64,000 nucleotides of DNA from Cryptomeria japonica (GCF_030272615.1 NC_081408.1:766417330-766481329); one strand, 5' to 3'; shown: positions 1 to 10,884, numbered from the stretch's first letter. Made by a program: numbers and translations. Notes: generated from the sequence alone by a model not told the origin.

Positions 1-791
1 CTTAGGAGCTTCCCGGAGGTCACTCCAAAGACACATTTCTTTGGATTAAGTCGAACATGATATTGCTCTAATCTGTCAAAGATTTGACCCAGTATCTCCA
101 GATGACCTTCTCTTGTTAATGATTTAGCTAGTAAATCATCAACATAATCTTCCATTATAGTGTGCATCATGTCATGGAAGATGGTAGACATAGCTCTTTG
201 ATAGGTTGCCCCCACATTTTTCAGACCAAATGGCATCACATTCCAATAGTAGGTTCCTCATGGGCATGTGAAAGCAGGTTTATGTTGATCCTCTGGAGCA
301 ATCTTGATCTCGTTGTACCCTAAAAAGCCATCCATAAGAGAAAGCATTGCATGACCCGCTGTGAGATCAACAATCATGTCGATGTTTGGTAAGGGGAAGT
401 CATCCTTAGGGAATGCCTTGTTCAAATCTTTGAAGTCTATATAGATACATATGCCCTCATTAGGCTTGCCAACAAGTACAATGTTGGAGATCCAATCAGC
501 ATAATCGATTGGTCGAATGAAATCAACATCTAAGAGCTTTTTGAGTTTTGCCTTGACAAGCACAACAATATGTGGGTGCATCCTTTTGAGCTTTTGTTTT
601 ACCGGTTTAGCTCCTTTTGCCATGGTGAGGTGATGCATGACCAAATCAGGATCTCGACCAGGCATGTCTGCATAAGACCATGCAAAGTTGATTTGACACT
701 TCTGGAAGAATTCTATAAATTTTGGTTGTTCCTCTAGAGTTAATAGAGGTGCCAAATGTATTTGGTGAGGAGTCTTAGGGGTCCCCACATT
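1..791 (-). pseudogene. Gypsy-1 reverse transcriptase (5' part, cut by window edge)
   Basis: Gypsy reverse transcriptase copies element RNA into cDNA inside the particle. The minus frame below 788 shows the RT start motifs: a connector rich in PV and K residues, FIRPIDYADWISNIVLV, then the IDFKDLNKAFPKDDFPLPNID segment. After a TGA near 255 (where family members have Trp before GT) the frame continues through VMPFGLKN and the catalytic YVDD box, whose codons are at 135-146. The domain then leaves the window. The stop at 789-791 separates it from the linker upstream in the same frame. Both stops are one transition from a sense codon. RT identity is certain; function is lost. Confidence 0.9.
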
Positions 792-794
792 GAA

Positions 795-1811
795 TTATTT
801 TATTTTTTCAATTAGGATCATCGATCTCTCCTGATTTGTACTAGAGGGGAGGATGTCAAACCTTTCATTCATAGGCACCCCAAAGAGGTTTTCACCTTTG
901 AATATGCTCTTTATTTTTACTTTTTTGGAATCAACAAGTGCCACTGTGTGGTTTTCACCAGAAGATCCATGTTTTATTGTGATGTTTTTACAACTAAAAG
1001 ATTTGGCATTTGGCCCAAAGTATGTTGTGCTATTAAGTTCGATGGCAAATCCATCTTTGTGATCCCCGCTTGGTATGTGATTCTGTATTTTTAAAAAGTC
1101 TATGAGCACCTCATCGTTTTGGAATTGATCAAGACATGGGGGATTTGGTTGGCTCCAGTCAATGAGTTCGGGGTGGATGGTAGGCATTACCTCATTGATT
1201 AGGTTGAGTTCAGAGGAGGCGTTAGTGAGGGTTAATATAGATGAGTGAAGTTTGTCAATGGTACTCTCCTTGTCAGGTTTTGGTGTCAGATTTGATGTAG
1301 GACCTGTGGAAGGTGTTTCTTTCTCACGACCCCAAAAGGTTTTAATCCAAGCATCTCCATAAACTGGGATATCTTTATGAGGCGGTGGAGGTGATGCATG
1401 TTCCTTGTCTGAAGTATTTAGATTCACTAAATCAAATTCCCACTCATGCAAGTCGGTCTCTGAATCACTCTCTAACATCCGATTACTGTACCATGTTGGG
1501 ATGTCCTTTGTATTGAATAGTGTATTGGTCACGGGTTTGTGCACTTTTATAGGTGGGATTGATGGTGTTGCTGGTAGGATTATTGTTGTTGTGGATGTTT
1601 CTATTGGGAGTATCAATGTTGTTAATGTTGTTGCTATTACTGATGGTTTTATTAGTGTTGTATCTTCTACTGAGGGGATTATTGGTGTTATTGGGACAAT
1701 TGGTAATACTGTTGCTATTTTTAGTGTGGTAGGTGGGGTTGGTACAACTGCTGGGAGTATCGGTGTTGTTGGTGTCGCTATTGCTGGGAGTATAGGTGTT
1801 GTTGGTGCCAC
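795..1811 (-). pseudogene. Gypsy-1 protease-RT linker, Thr/Pro/Ile repeats
   Basis: This stretch of about 338 codons lies between protease and RT in the RT frame. Its N-terminal third is low complexity, built from repeats such as TTPILPA and TPPTT, and matches an imperfect DNA repeat of roughly 40-50 bp at about 1590-1980. The rest is acidic to neutral, with SDSETDLHEWEFD and SPPPPHKDIPVYGDAW. No catalytic domain is recognised. Tat-like gypsy elements often have long variable spacers here, so a flexible linker in the polyprotein is likely. The opposite strand is also open (1405-1977, Gly/Val/Ile-rich); I treat that as a shadow of the repeat. Real as polyprotein, unknown as function. Confidence 0.65.
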
Positions 1812-1985
1812 TACTGCTGAGAGTATCAGTGTTGTGGATACAGTTGGTATGACTGCTGCTATTCTTAGTTTGGTAGGTGCGGTTGGTACAACTGCTGGGA
1901 GTATCAGTGTTGTTGGTGCAGTTGTGCTACTGACACTACTGATGGAATTATCAGTGTCGTTGATGCTTTTGGTGTGATTGGTGTT
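1590..1985. repeat. Imperfect tandem repeat in Gypsy-1 linker
   Basis: Units containing GCTGGGAGTAT followed by GGTGTTGTTGGTG recur with about 40-50 bp spacing on the plus strand. On the coding (minus) strand they give Thr/Pro/Ile repeats. Units differ by substitutions and small indels, and the reading frame changes between 1811 and 1904, so expansion or contraction of this repeat may be what broke the frame. Confidence 0.7.
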
Positions 1986-2360
1986 GCTGATTTGATGATC
2001 AATTTTATTGGTATAGTGGGTTTAGTTGGTGCTGCAAATATAATCAAGGATGGCCTCCTTGGAGTAACTCTTTGATACATGGGGTTGCTGGGTTTACCTT
2101 TGAATCTAAGTTTAGGAAGAGATTCCTTTTGAAAACCTAATCCAATTTTATCTTTGGATTTCAACTTAGGCTGCAAGGGCTTGTGTCGTCCTTGTTTGCA
2201 ATGTCCCAAAGAAATCTGACCATCATAACCCATTATTTGCATAATGGCGAGGCCTTTTCCATATGATTTATCAGTAGGAAGCTTAGCCCGTGGGATTTTT
2301 GTGTGTGATAGGGTCTTTGTAGATCCATTCTGCTAGGTCCTCATCTCTGGTTTCCTCTTC
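1904..2360 (-). pseudogene. Gypsy-1 G-patch-like segment
   Basis: The minus frame from 2242 reads MQIMGYDGQISLGHCKQG and then a Lys/Pro-rich run ending KIGLGF. The spacing of GY, SLG and QG followed by a late GLGF resembles the glycine-rich G-patch fold, an RNA-binding module known downstream of protease in some retroelements. It sits just after the protease region and before the Thr/Pro linker, in a frame offset by one from its neighbours, so at least one indel lies on each side. The last 40 or so codons run into the tandem repeat. The G-patch call rests only on motif spacing; an alternative is an unstructured spacer. Confidence 0.5.
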
Positions 2361-3530
2361 CTAACTTTTACCAGAGATGAATTGCACCAAAGTGAATGCT
2401 TTCTTGGCCAATGATGGTTGAAGCAAATTTTGAGGCTTGCCATGAGTTCTAGGGGAAGTGAGTAATTTCCCAACACAAAAGAGTTGGCTTAGATTATATT
2501 CTCTGGGACCTTCCTCTACCATTTTCATTTTTAGCTTCTCTTGCTTTGGTATAGGGGTGATTGAGCTGGAAAGAGAGGCTGGACTAACATATGATGTGGA
2601 TGAGATAGCTTCTATGTTGTTAGGAATGGTGATCTCTAGTTGATGGTTAATATTGTTACAATATGCAAATATGTTTGCATCACCAAGGACTGTGATTTCT
2701 ACACCGTTATGGGGAAACTTGATACACTGATGATAGGTGGATGGAATGACTTGCATGGTGTGTATCCAAGGTCTTCCTAACAAGAGATTATATGGCAAAG
2801 GAAGGTCCAGAACTTGATAGATGATGTGCTTCACCACTGGGCCCACTCTGATAGGTAATACAACGGCTCCTTTGGAAGAACGTTTTGCATCATCATAGGC
2901 CTTAATGGTTATCTTTTTACTGGGATCCACTGATTCGACTGCATATCCCAATGTTGTGACCAACTGCAAGGTGCATATATTCAAGCCAACTCCATTTTCA
3001 ATCAAGACTCGCTTGATTCTATGTTGATTGATGAATCCTTGAATGTGCAAGGATGCGTTATGTGGTTGTTGGAATGAAGCGTTGTCACTTTCGGAAAAAG
3101 TGAGGCATGGTGATGACCCGAGGCTGCCAACCATGGATTGAAATTGATCTATGTTAAGGTTGATGGAGACTGACGCTTCTTGGAGAGCTTGATCCAAGAT
3201 TATTTTGTGTGAAGGGGATAAGCGCAAAATCTCTAATATGGATATGAGTGTGGGCATTTTGTTCAATTGTTCCACAAGGTTATATTGCTTGGGCAAGGGT
3301 GTCGTTCCTTGTGGTGCTGCTCGAATGGTAATTTTGCTACGACGTGTAACAACATTGCATGAAGGATTTATATCTTTGATGGTGAGGGTTGCAACTTGTT
3401 TGTCAACATCATAGAGGTGATTCATAGTATAATTATAGGTAGCTTGTGTATAATTAGTTGTAGTATCTATGTTTTGCCCAGAGGTGGAAGGACCCCTTTG
3501 ATCATGTGATGGAAGCAGATTTTTGAACAT
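2361..3530 (-). pseudogene. Gypsy-1 aspartic protease region
   Basis: This is a 389-codon open stretch after the Gag zinc knuckle. The N-terminal part is a variable connector (about residues 1-150, with SPSHKIILDQAL and NIDQFQSMVGSLG). The protease core follows: RVLIENGVGLNICTL, then a flap-side region and LLLGRPWIHTMQVIPSTYHQCIKFP, a signature of this clade. The expected active site is Asp-Gly-Gly (Gypsy-2 has IDGGAGLNICT); here it reads Glu-Asn-Gly, so catalysis is probably lost. The same core occurs in Gypsy-2 at 35880-36200, which anchors the identification. The frame ends at a TAA (2361-2363) near the G-patch-like part. Confidence 0.85.
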
Positions 3531-3539
3531 TAGATGATC

Positions 3540-5042
3540 ATCATTTGATTTTTTAGGGTCGTGTCCTTCGATTTTAATTTCTCCTCTGTCAATGAGATCT
3601 TGAACAAGATCTTTCAGTCAATGGCAATTACTTGTTTTATGCCCTTTCCCTTGGTGGAATTCACAATGTTCATTATCTCTCCACCATGGAGGTTTGACCT
3701 GAGGTTCATAGTTGGATGTCTTCGGTAAGGTCACAAGATTTGAAGAGACCAATTGCCGCAATATTGTTTCGATGGGTTCTCCTAAGGGCGTGTACGTGCA
3801 TTTTGGTTTATAGTTCTATTGTTGTTGTCTTGGTTCTTCTTGTGGCGCATTGTGACCTTGATTTTGTGGATGAGTAATGGTGTTGTTTTTAGGAGGGGGA
3901 TTTTGCCCCATGAATCTGACCACAGGTTGTCCAATATTTAGGGTCCTTGCATATACGACCCTGTCATTGAAGATGTTCTTGTTCTTGTTCCAGAAATTGG
4001 GTTTTTCATTATTAAAACATGGGCGAGGGCCATCTTTTGGTTCATTGTAGATTTTGATAAGTCCCTTTTTGATAAGGGCTCATTCACATTTTAATCCCTG
4101 GGTGATCATATCTTCAAAGGAATTTGTTCCCTTCATGTCTAAATGGAATTCCATCTCATCATTCAAGTTGGAAATGAATATTTCCACTAGTTCTTGTTCA
4201 GGCAAATGAAGAGAATGTCAGCTAGATAGTTGCCTTCACCATTGTAGGAAAGATGAGAACAACTCCCCTGGTTTTTGTTTGGTGTTGCATATATCTGCCA
4301 TGGTAACATCTTGTTCTATGTTATGTGAACAATGTGCAATGAAATTTTGGACTAGTTCCTCGAATGTTCTAATGCCACCTAGTAATCAGGAAAACCATTG
4401 TGTGGTTGTACCTCCCAAACTTTGAGGAAAGAGGCACATTAGATAGGTGTCTTCATAAGCCACTTCTAGGAAAGTTGAGTGAAATTCTCAGACATGATCT
4501 TTAGGGTCTCCTTTGTCTTGATAATTTTCAAACTTAGGTGTTTCCAACCCTCACGGAAAAGGTGGCATATGTAGGTTCCTACCAAAGGGATAGGGACAAA
4601 TATCATTAACTGAAAATGAGGTAGTCTTCACACCACTATTGAGTTGTTGAGCGAGATTCTCGACTTGTTGTCTCAACATGTCTATTTCGGTAGGAGGAGG
4701 AGGTGAGGAATTTCCTTGATTAAGGTCACATCAGAAGTAATCTCTACCTCTTCCACCATCGTTATGGCTATGTTGTTCTGATGTCTGTCATATCTGTGCG
4801 GTATCAAAATTAGAGGGGAGTTTAGCACCCTCTTGAGCAAGTCTCAGAAAATGAGCATCTATGTTGTTTATAAGGATTTCATCAAAAAGTCTATTGAACT
4901 TGGTATTGTGTTGTGCTCTTTTTATAGCTTCAAGAGTTGGAGTACTAGGATCTTCATCATTTGTCCCTCCTCCAATGGCTTCTTGAAAATCGTTGAGGTT
5001 TTCGTCCTCCTCATCTTCGATCTCTGGTTGTCGGTTTCTCAT
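3540..5042 (-). pseudogene. Gypsy-1 Gag (capsid and zinc knuckle)
   Basis: Gag builds the virus-like particle and packages RNA. The likely start is the ATG at 5042, giving an acidic N-terminus (MRNRQPEIEDEEDEN). Around 4500 the capsid homology appears with GDPKDHV, LFPQSLGG and TQWFS, then NTKQKPGELFSSFLQ. The nucleocapsid end is CEFHQGKGHKTSNC (about 3624-3665), a CCHC-type knuckle. All of this is one reading frame, broken by many TGA and a few TAG codons; where Gypsy-2 keeps the residue it is often Arg or Gln, so one transition explains the stop. The last stop (3618-3620) has a twin in Gypsy-2 and is reported separately. Confidence 0.85.
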
Positions 5043-5486
5043 TGATCTTGTTTGAGCTATGTTGTTTGAAAGTTTTGAGGTTGGTGAAAGTGATGATGAG
5101 TTGGTGATGAAATATTTGATGGAAGATAAGTGTTTGTGAAATGTTTAGAAGATGGATCTCTAACACTAAAGGTTGGATTTTACTAAATTTATTTGTGAAT
5201 TGCTTTTGTGTTTTCAATAATGTTGATGTGATAAGGTATAGCAAGGTTTGAGATGTGTTACAAACCAAGCTACCTAGTAATGAGAGGATGCACTCATAAA
5301 CTAGTTTGAACCTGCATAGAAATGCATCTTAGGATGATTTATCCTAGATGTAGAGACACTCTAAAAAGTGATGTGTTGTTTTGATTTAAGAAATATCTAA
5401 AAAGAACTTAGGAGAAGACCTTTTTATGTTCTGGGAGTTGAATGGATTGATGATGTATGAATGTGAAAGTGGATAGAATATGGACC

Positions 5487-6029
5487 TCAATAAAAACTTT
5501 TTGTCACAAAGGGGACTTCTTCTTCCTCTTCTCTCTCAAGGGTTGGTTGTTCTTCTCGAGCTATGTTATATGTAATGTAGATATTTGGAAAGAAAGCAGG
5601 GTTGATTTTTCCTCTGTTTTTGTGATAACTCAAGACTCTATATTGAGTAAAAGCTCTATTTTTTAAAGGCTCTTTATCGAACTCGTTGGATTTGCCTTGA
5701 AGATATAGACGCATATGACACAAGAAGGCTCTGTGTGAGATAAAAAATTGTCTATTGAGATAGAAAAATTTCCTTCTTTTGATAAAAGCCTTTGAACTCA
5801 ATGATCTTTTCTTCAAGTTGATATGTCGATGAAGATTCCTTTTTCTCAAGATTTGAATGATGGTCATATAATTTGATATCTTATTGTACTTTGTTTTGAT
5901 GTTTGTTTGTTGGTCAAATGTTAATGGAAAATTGTGTTGGATGAATACTTGGTTTGATTTTGTTTTGAATTTATTTGACAAGAAAACAGAGCAAGCACAC
6001 AAGCACAATAATTTTGGCTCAAAAGGCAT
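5487..6029 (-). CDS. Unrecognised leader open frame of Gypsy-1 (sense strand)
   Basis: A 180-codon open frame in the sense orientation of Gypsy-1, about 450 bases upstream of gag, starting MPFEPKLLCLCACSVFLSNK. It is rich in Lys, Asn, Phe and Ile, as expected for translated A/T-rich DNA, and ends with a Glu run (about residues 166-171). No family is recognised, and there is no signal peptide or repeat pattern that compels a protein. It could be a chance open frame, or a short leader frame like those in some long-leader gypsy elements. Its survival without a stop, while the adjacent gag has many, is the only argument for it. Confidence 0.2.
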   Translation of the reverse strand: MPFEPKLLCLCACSVFLSNKFKTKSNQVFIQHNFPLTFDQQTNIKTKYNKISNYMTIIQILRKRNLHRHINLKKRSLSSKAFIKRRKFFYLNRQFFISHRAFLCHMRLYLQGKSNEFDKEPLKNRAFTQYRVLSYHKNRGKINPAFFPNIYITYNIAREEQPTLEREEEEEVPFVTKSFY

Positions 6030-7541
6030 AAATAAGTGTGGGTCTAAATCAGCCTAATCTTTGAACTTTTTGACCCCTTTAAAAATGTTTTTGTATGTTT
6101 TTTTTTCCAAAAGCCTGAAGTTAGCTCAAATTATTACTAGTCTGACACAAATTGAAGACACTTCAAACACACTTTATCCCTAAGGTCAATGGCCAGTTGC
6201 GATAATTTCAGCCCACATCTTGATTTTTCTTCAACTTTGGTACTGCATATCTTATGAATCCCATCGTGGCAGGTAAGGATGTGATATACTAAGTCTTGCA
6301 CAAACATAACAGATAGATGATCCCTATGATGGGGGAGTCACCACTTTTATCAAGCTACAAGTAGCCTTTCAAAAAGACCTATTTCTACTCAAGGAAATAT
6401 GTATGGTGAGTATCTTGGGAGAAAAAACATCTGTGCTCTTGCACTGAACTTCTCACAAATATCCTCAATCAATAGAACAGGTGGGATTCTATAATAAAAG
6501 GTGTCTAGTAATGTTCAATGTTTTTGGACATAAGTTCATTCTGCAGTGACTCACTTAAGAGCCTTGTAACTTGTGGTGGGGTCCATATGTCCTTTCGGCA
6601 AGTTACACTATAGGAACAACTATACCCAAGGCTACAACTTTCATTCACACTTGATTTCTATAGCGGCTCGAAGGATTTACCATGCGAGGTCATTCCCAAG
6701 AGTGGTGTGTCTCTTGGAAGGCCTCTCTTAAAAAAGATAAAACTTTGAGTGTTACTAACACTTTTCTCTTGCACTTAGGACCATGAAAGCCAAGGGAGAG
6801 GATAATGTGTGTTAGAAGTAGGACCATTCTACAAATTTTTGCACAAGTGTGCCAAACACTGAAAACACTTGTTCTTTTTAACCGATTTATTGCAATGTGT
6901 TTTTAAAAACTTTTTGGAGATGTTGCTCCAACAAACATGGTGTTCATTTTAACTTCAAGGCAAAATGTTGTTGAATCTATGAAATTGAAATCTTGGTCAA
7001 CCAAAATGAAGCATGTTTATTTGAAGCAAAATCAATTTGGAAACAAAACTTTGACAAGTTGTTGGTTCTTTTTAACTTGCAAAAATGAAGTGTTGATTGT
7101 GATTTTTAGCCTTTGCAATAAAATGAAAGTTTGTTTGTCTTGTTTAAAGCCGAAATGAAAATTTGCCCCTAACTTGCAAAAACAACAAATTTGTTGGGTT
7201 TGAGTTTGTGGTTCTTTTTACTTTGCCAAGTGAGGTTCTTTTTAAAGCCCAAACTAAAAAATTTGATTCATTTTATGACCCAAAAGGAAATGTGAAGTTT
7301 GATTTTTAACCAAAAAATAGAAAGTGAATCCTTTTTAACCCAACTTTAAAAACAAAGTTAATAAAAAAAAAGAATGAAAACTTCCTAATCTAACTCTTTA
7401 AATCCTACAATAGAGTTAGTAAAAACCTGCATACACAAACAAACAGTTAGTTAAAAATAAGTTTTTGGTGGGCTTCTACAAGCCTAATTTTTTTTGTGAT
7501 TTTCAGTTACAAAGAACTTTTTTTACAACACTTTGTTACAA

Positions 7542-7850
7542 TAGTGCTACTTTGTGTGAAAACAGATGTGCTATTTAACACAAAGGTGCTAAATAACAGA
7601 CAAAAGCACTAAACAAATGACAACTACGCTAAAATATGGACAAAGGCGCTAAAAGATCCTGTTGAATAGAATGAAAATTCTGTCTAACAGGGAGAGCAAA
7701 AGCGCTAAACTAAATACAATAGCACTATTTAAAGAACATTAGCGCTAAAGTAGAGACAATAGCGCTATTCTGAGAACAACAACACTAAATCATCAACTTT
7801 CGAAGGCACTAAAGCGTGTTAAAAAGTGCTAAAGCGCGACCTGTGTGTCA
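7542..7850. repeat. Cluster of about 13 degenerate GCGCTA motifs
   Basis: Between 7542 and 7850 the motif GCGCTAAA/GCGCTATT and its variants GTGCTA and GCACTA recur about 13 times at irregular spacing of roughly 20-35 bases, often preceded by CAA or AAA. The block begins about 60 bases inside the Gypsy-1 PBS. Variants are mostly those expected when the CpG inside GCGC decays to TG or CA. Function unknown. Confidence 0.7.
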
Positions 7851-7913
7851 ATTTCAACAATAAAAAATGTTAGTAGTTATCAAATTTTAGATCAAAAGGT
7901 TGCATGTTTGATT

Positions 7914-7931
7914 CACGTCGAGTTCACCAAA
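7914..7931 (-). other. Primer-binding site of Gypsy-1
   Basis: Directly inside the LTR end, the minus strand reads TTTGGTGAACTCGACGTG. A TGG two bases after the LTR terminus is the hallmark of a tRNA-primed minus-strand start. I could not assign the tRNA by eye. Its position fixes the orientation of Gypsy-1 and shows that 7932-9169 is its 5' LTR. Confidence 0.65.
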
Positions 7932-9169
7932 TGATGCTCTACAAAATGGGATAGATGTTAGGGAACACAACACAAGAAACTGTTTATGATGAGAATGGAT
8001 AACAATAATAACGATATTGAAAGGCTAAATGAATTCAACCACAAAACCCTAGCCTAACAACAACAAAGATCCACCATAACATATGAAGATTACCTAAGAC
8101 AATGCAAATCAAATGAAATCACAAAGATTATACCATCACATGTCCAATAGGGTTTGGATCTCCATTCTTCCTATCTCCATTGATCTTGCTTGATATATTT
8201 GCTCTCAGATTTTATGTGCACAAGAGCTCAACAAAGAACGGAATGTGGTTGCAAGTAGGATCGCCTATGTTCAAAAGCGTAGTGTAGTCAAGTAGTCAAC
8301 GGGGGGGTTTGATAATGAAGGAAGCATCTCCTTATATAGAAGACACTATATGAAATGGAGGGATAAGATTGAGAGGTGTAAAAGGAGGTTGGCTATGATT
8401 AGAGGGTAGGTAAAAGAAATAATAAAATAATGAAAGGGGTAGGTAGTGTATGAATTAAGAGATGAATGACATGTGTCATGGGTAGAAAAGGTTAATGAAT
8501 TAATTAAATAAAAAAAGATTTATTTAATTAATAGAAGGAGTGAGATCAATTAAATAAATAAGATATTTATTTAATTTAGGAAAAGGATAATTTAAATAAA
8601 TAAATGTATTTATTTAAATGAGAAATAAGGCTAGAATAGGATAAATGAATTAATTAAATAAATAAAGATTTATTTAATTAATAGAAGAATTAAGCTTAGA
8701 TAATTAAATAAATAAAATATTTATTTAATTAGACTGGACAATTTTGGGTGTCCACAGAAACAATTCAAACGTTAGTGTTAGTGTAAGAAATGAAAGACTA
8801 TCCTAAGCAAGCATATCAAGAGAGATATTAAACATGTAATAGAAAGCATGCAAATACAAAAGAGATACGCTATGCTCTTGAAAATGCTAACCAAGATGTT
8901 CATAGTTTCTCCTCCCTTTTTCCTCTCCTCTCCAAGTTCCACATGAGTGTAGCTCAGAGATTTCAATGAAGATTATGAGTATGCAAATGCAAACAAGCTA
9001 AATATGAGAGAAATGAGTTAATTTGAGATATGTTAATTTTAACCAAAAGCAGAACAAAGTAACTATTTTCCTAAATGTTCTCTCTTAAACTCACTATAAC
9101 TTAGATGCGTACAAGATTTATGGATTAAGGCTAGATGTTCTTTTTTTGAAAAATGAGAAATGAGAGCTC
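7932..9169 (-). repeat. Partial 5' LTR of Gypsy-1
   Basis: The plus-strand sequence starting TGATGCTCTACAAAATGGG matches solo LTR S3 (from 15614) through 9169, except for the S1 insertion. Relative to S3 it lacks about 1 kb of the U3 side, because Copia-1 abuts it at 9169/9170. A shorter block also differs: S3 has an extra stretch at about 15850-15910. Confidence 0.85.
7981..8756 (-). repeat. Solo LTR S1 (Gypsy-2-type LTR)
   Basis: A 776-bp LTR with TG...CA ends inserted in the Gypsy-1 LTR, flanked by the 5-bp duplication GAAAC (7976-7980 and 8757-8761). S3 preserves the uninterrupted site, confirming the insertion. On the minus strand it begins TGTGGACACCCAAAATTGTC and contains the five A/T hairpins typical of this family, at about 8495-8730. 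No internal sequence remains. Confidence 0.95.
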
Positions 9170-10553
9170 TGATGGTATGATGAAAGAATAAGTATCCAGT
9201 AGAATAATGAGAGTGGGGGTGAATCAGTATATAAAAGAAAACTGATACAAAATTCCCAAACTCAAACCCAGTCAAACAAAGTAAACATATGTCAGTCAAG
9301 ATCAATATTCATAGGAATACTTGACATTCACCGGTTGACTGTTGTATCAATTTAATAGTAAAACAACTTCAACCTTTATGTAAATCAACAATGCTTAATC
9401 ATAACCTTCAATGCTTCATAAAAAATTAATCCAATCATGTAACATTACATCCACAAAAGCATTCACCATTTGACACAAATATTTATACGTGGAAAACCCA
9501 AATAGGTAAAAACCACGGTGAGATGGGACTCACAAAGATAGCTATCTGAACTCTTCTGAAGTGAGTCTTATCAGGAGCCAAAGCCTGTTAGAGCTTTACA
9601 ATAAGTCCTGTTAAGAACTAATTCTTGTTTAGGAATCACCCGGTTAAGGGATTTACAAGTATGCCTTGATAAAAAGCACAATACCCTATTAGGAGTAACC
9701 TCGTTGGAGGATTTAATAATCCAAGTTAATGGACCACCTTGTTAGAGGATTTAATGAGTAACCAAGCTTGTTAGAGCTTACCCGATTAGGGGGTTTTAAA
9801 TTTGTTGTAATTGTTAGAAAACAACAGTTTCTGTTGATCTGTTTGAATAACACTACACTTGCTTGATCAGATCCTTCTATAACCTTCAATTTGTCTTTAC
9901 TCAAAGTACAGATCCATCCACCAGTTAGGCAACTGCACACTCACAAGTTTCTACCAACCTTGTCAACTTTGCCAACACTTTTACAAACAACTTCATCGAC
10001 CTTAAATACATAAACAATTAGGTCGGTAACATAAGCAAAAACCTAATTCTCATCATCGAGATCACAAACAAGTCAGTACAATCTTGACCATTAGAAATCA
10101 TAACAATCTCTTCAAATTCTTCAAGACAATTTCAACCACTCCATGATGACCGCTCCATTGCACTTTGTAACTCATCACGCGTTGTGCATTAGATGCAATC
10201 AACTTTGCTCCTTTCTAAGAAAACAAACAAACATGCCAAATCAATTTGAACTTATCCTTATACAATGATCACACGTGTCTCCATCATTTCCGCTCAACAG
10301 GTAATAAACCAATAAACATGATTGATCAGAGTTTATCAATAGGCTAGGGTCTACTGGTTACATTACATAGACATATACCGATTGTTCATCAGTTTTACTC
10401 ACAAACTTTACATACCGGTTTACAAGACAAAAACAATAACAACAATAACATCAACAATATTATGAATATCATTTCCGGTTCAATTGACATCAATTACAAC
10501 ATATCATTAATGCAATCTATATGCAAAATGCCAACAAACTCAAAATGCCAACA
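9170..10553 (-). repeat. 3' LTR of Copia-1
   Basis: A 1384-bp LTR: minus-strand start TGTTGGCATTTTGAG at 10553, end CATCA at 9170. It adjoins the tract CCAAAGGGGGATAT (minus strand). The start motif TGTTGGCATTTTG occurs twice within 25 bases, as in related LTRs. At 9487-9516 (minus) it holds a block, GTGGTTTTTACC then ATTTGGGTTTTCCACGT, shared with the LTRs of Copia-5 and S2. Confidence 0.85.
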
Positions 10554-10884
10554 ATATCCCCCTTTGGCATTGATGGCAATACAAATTCAATGCCTTGATT
10601 GCTACTGTGATTGGTGAATAGGAATCCTGGTTTACATTACCAAGTATTCATCTTGCTCTGTCTGTCTTCAGGCTGTCACTAGTTCTTTTCCCTTTCAATC
10701 ACATAATAATTCTCCCCCTTTGACAACAATGCCAAAGTGAAAGTAAGAACATGCAAATCTGCTCTCACTATGTATCGACATCATTATGCAACTTGATGCT
10801 CCCCCTGTGGAAAACATCCACTCCTTCATCAATCCATGTAAAATTCTGCAAGTGGTTCAGGGACTGATACAATCAACATCATGC
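10554..10884 (-). other. Copia-1 3' untranslated region and polypurine tracts
   Basis: Between the RNase H end and the LTR, the minus strand has the tract GCCAAAGGGGGATAT next to the LTR. A second similar tract, GTCAAAGGGGGAGA, lies at about 10711-10728. Both follow a GGCATTG- or CAATGCC-like sequence. Copia-5 has the same pair. Confidence 0.7.

Larger units (their letters stand above)
5043..7913 (-). other. Gypsy-1 long leader (PBS to gag)
   Basis: About 2.9 kb lies between the PBS and the gag start. I see no conserved retrotransposon domain. It holds A/T-rich stretches, a 180-codon open frame at 5487-6029, and a cluster of GCGCTA-like motifs at 7542-7850 near the PBS. Long leaders are common in this gypsy group and may hold packaging or translation signals; none can be named here. 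Confidence 0.6.
1..9169 (-). mobile_element. Gypsy-1: partial Ty3/gypsy element (minus strand)
   Basis: Read on the minus strand from right to left, this holds a partial 5' LTR (7932-9169, interrupted by solo LTR S1), a primer-binding site (7914-7931), a long leader, Gag (from 5042), protease, a G-patch-like stretch, a Thr/Pro/Ile-rich linker and reverse transcriptase that runs off the window at base 1. Most of gag-pol lies in one frame, with a shift between about 1811 and 2361, and carries many TGA/TAG stops, so it is dead. Its proteins resemble those of Gypsy-2 (29833-41239) but its LTR is a different family, the one seen as solo LTR S3. The 5' LTR is cut at 9169 by Copia-1. The Tat/Athila-like side of the gypsy family is likely from domain order; I am less sure of the sublineage. 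Confidence 0.9.

Noticed and set aside
1405-1977. 190-codon plus-strand open frame rich in Gly, Val and Ile
   Set aside because: It is the antisense reading of the tandem repeat that codes the Gypsy-1 linker on the minus strand; no start context or known domain.
9165-9185. Possible initiator-Met primer site for Copia-1 at the Gypsy-1 LTR junction (GCTCTGATGG)
   Set aside because: S3 has the same GAGAGCTCT without Copia-1, so the match belongs to the Gypsy-1 LTR; this end is also the 3' end of Copia-1.
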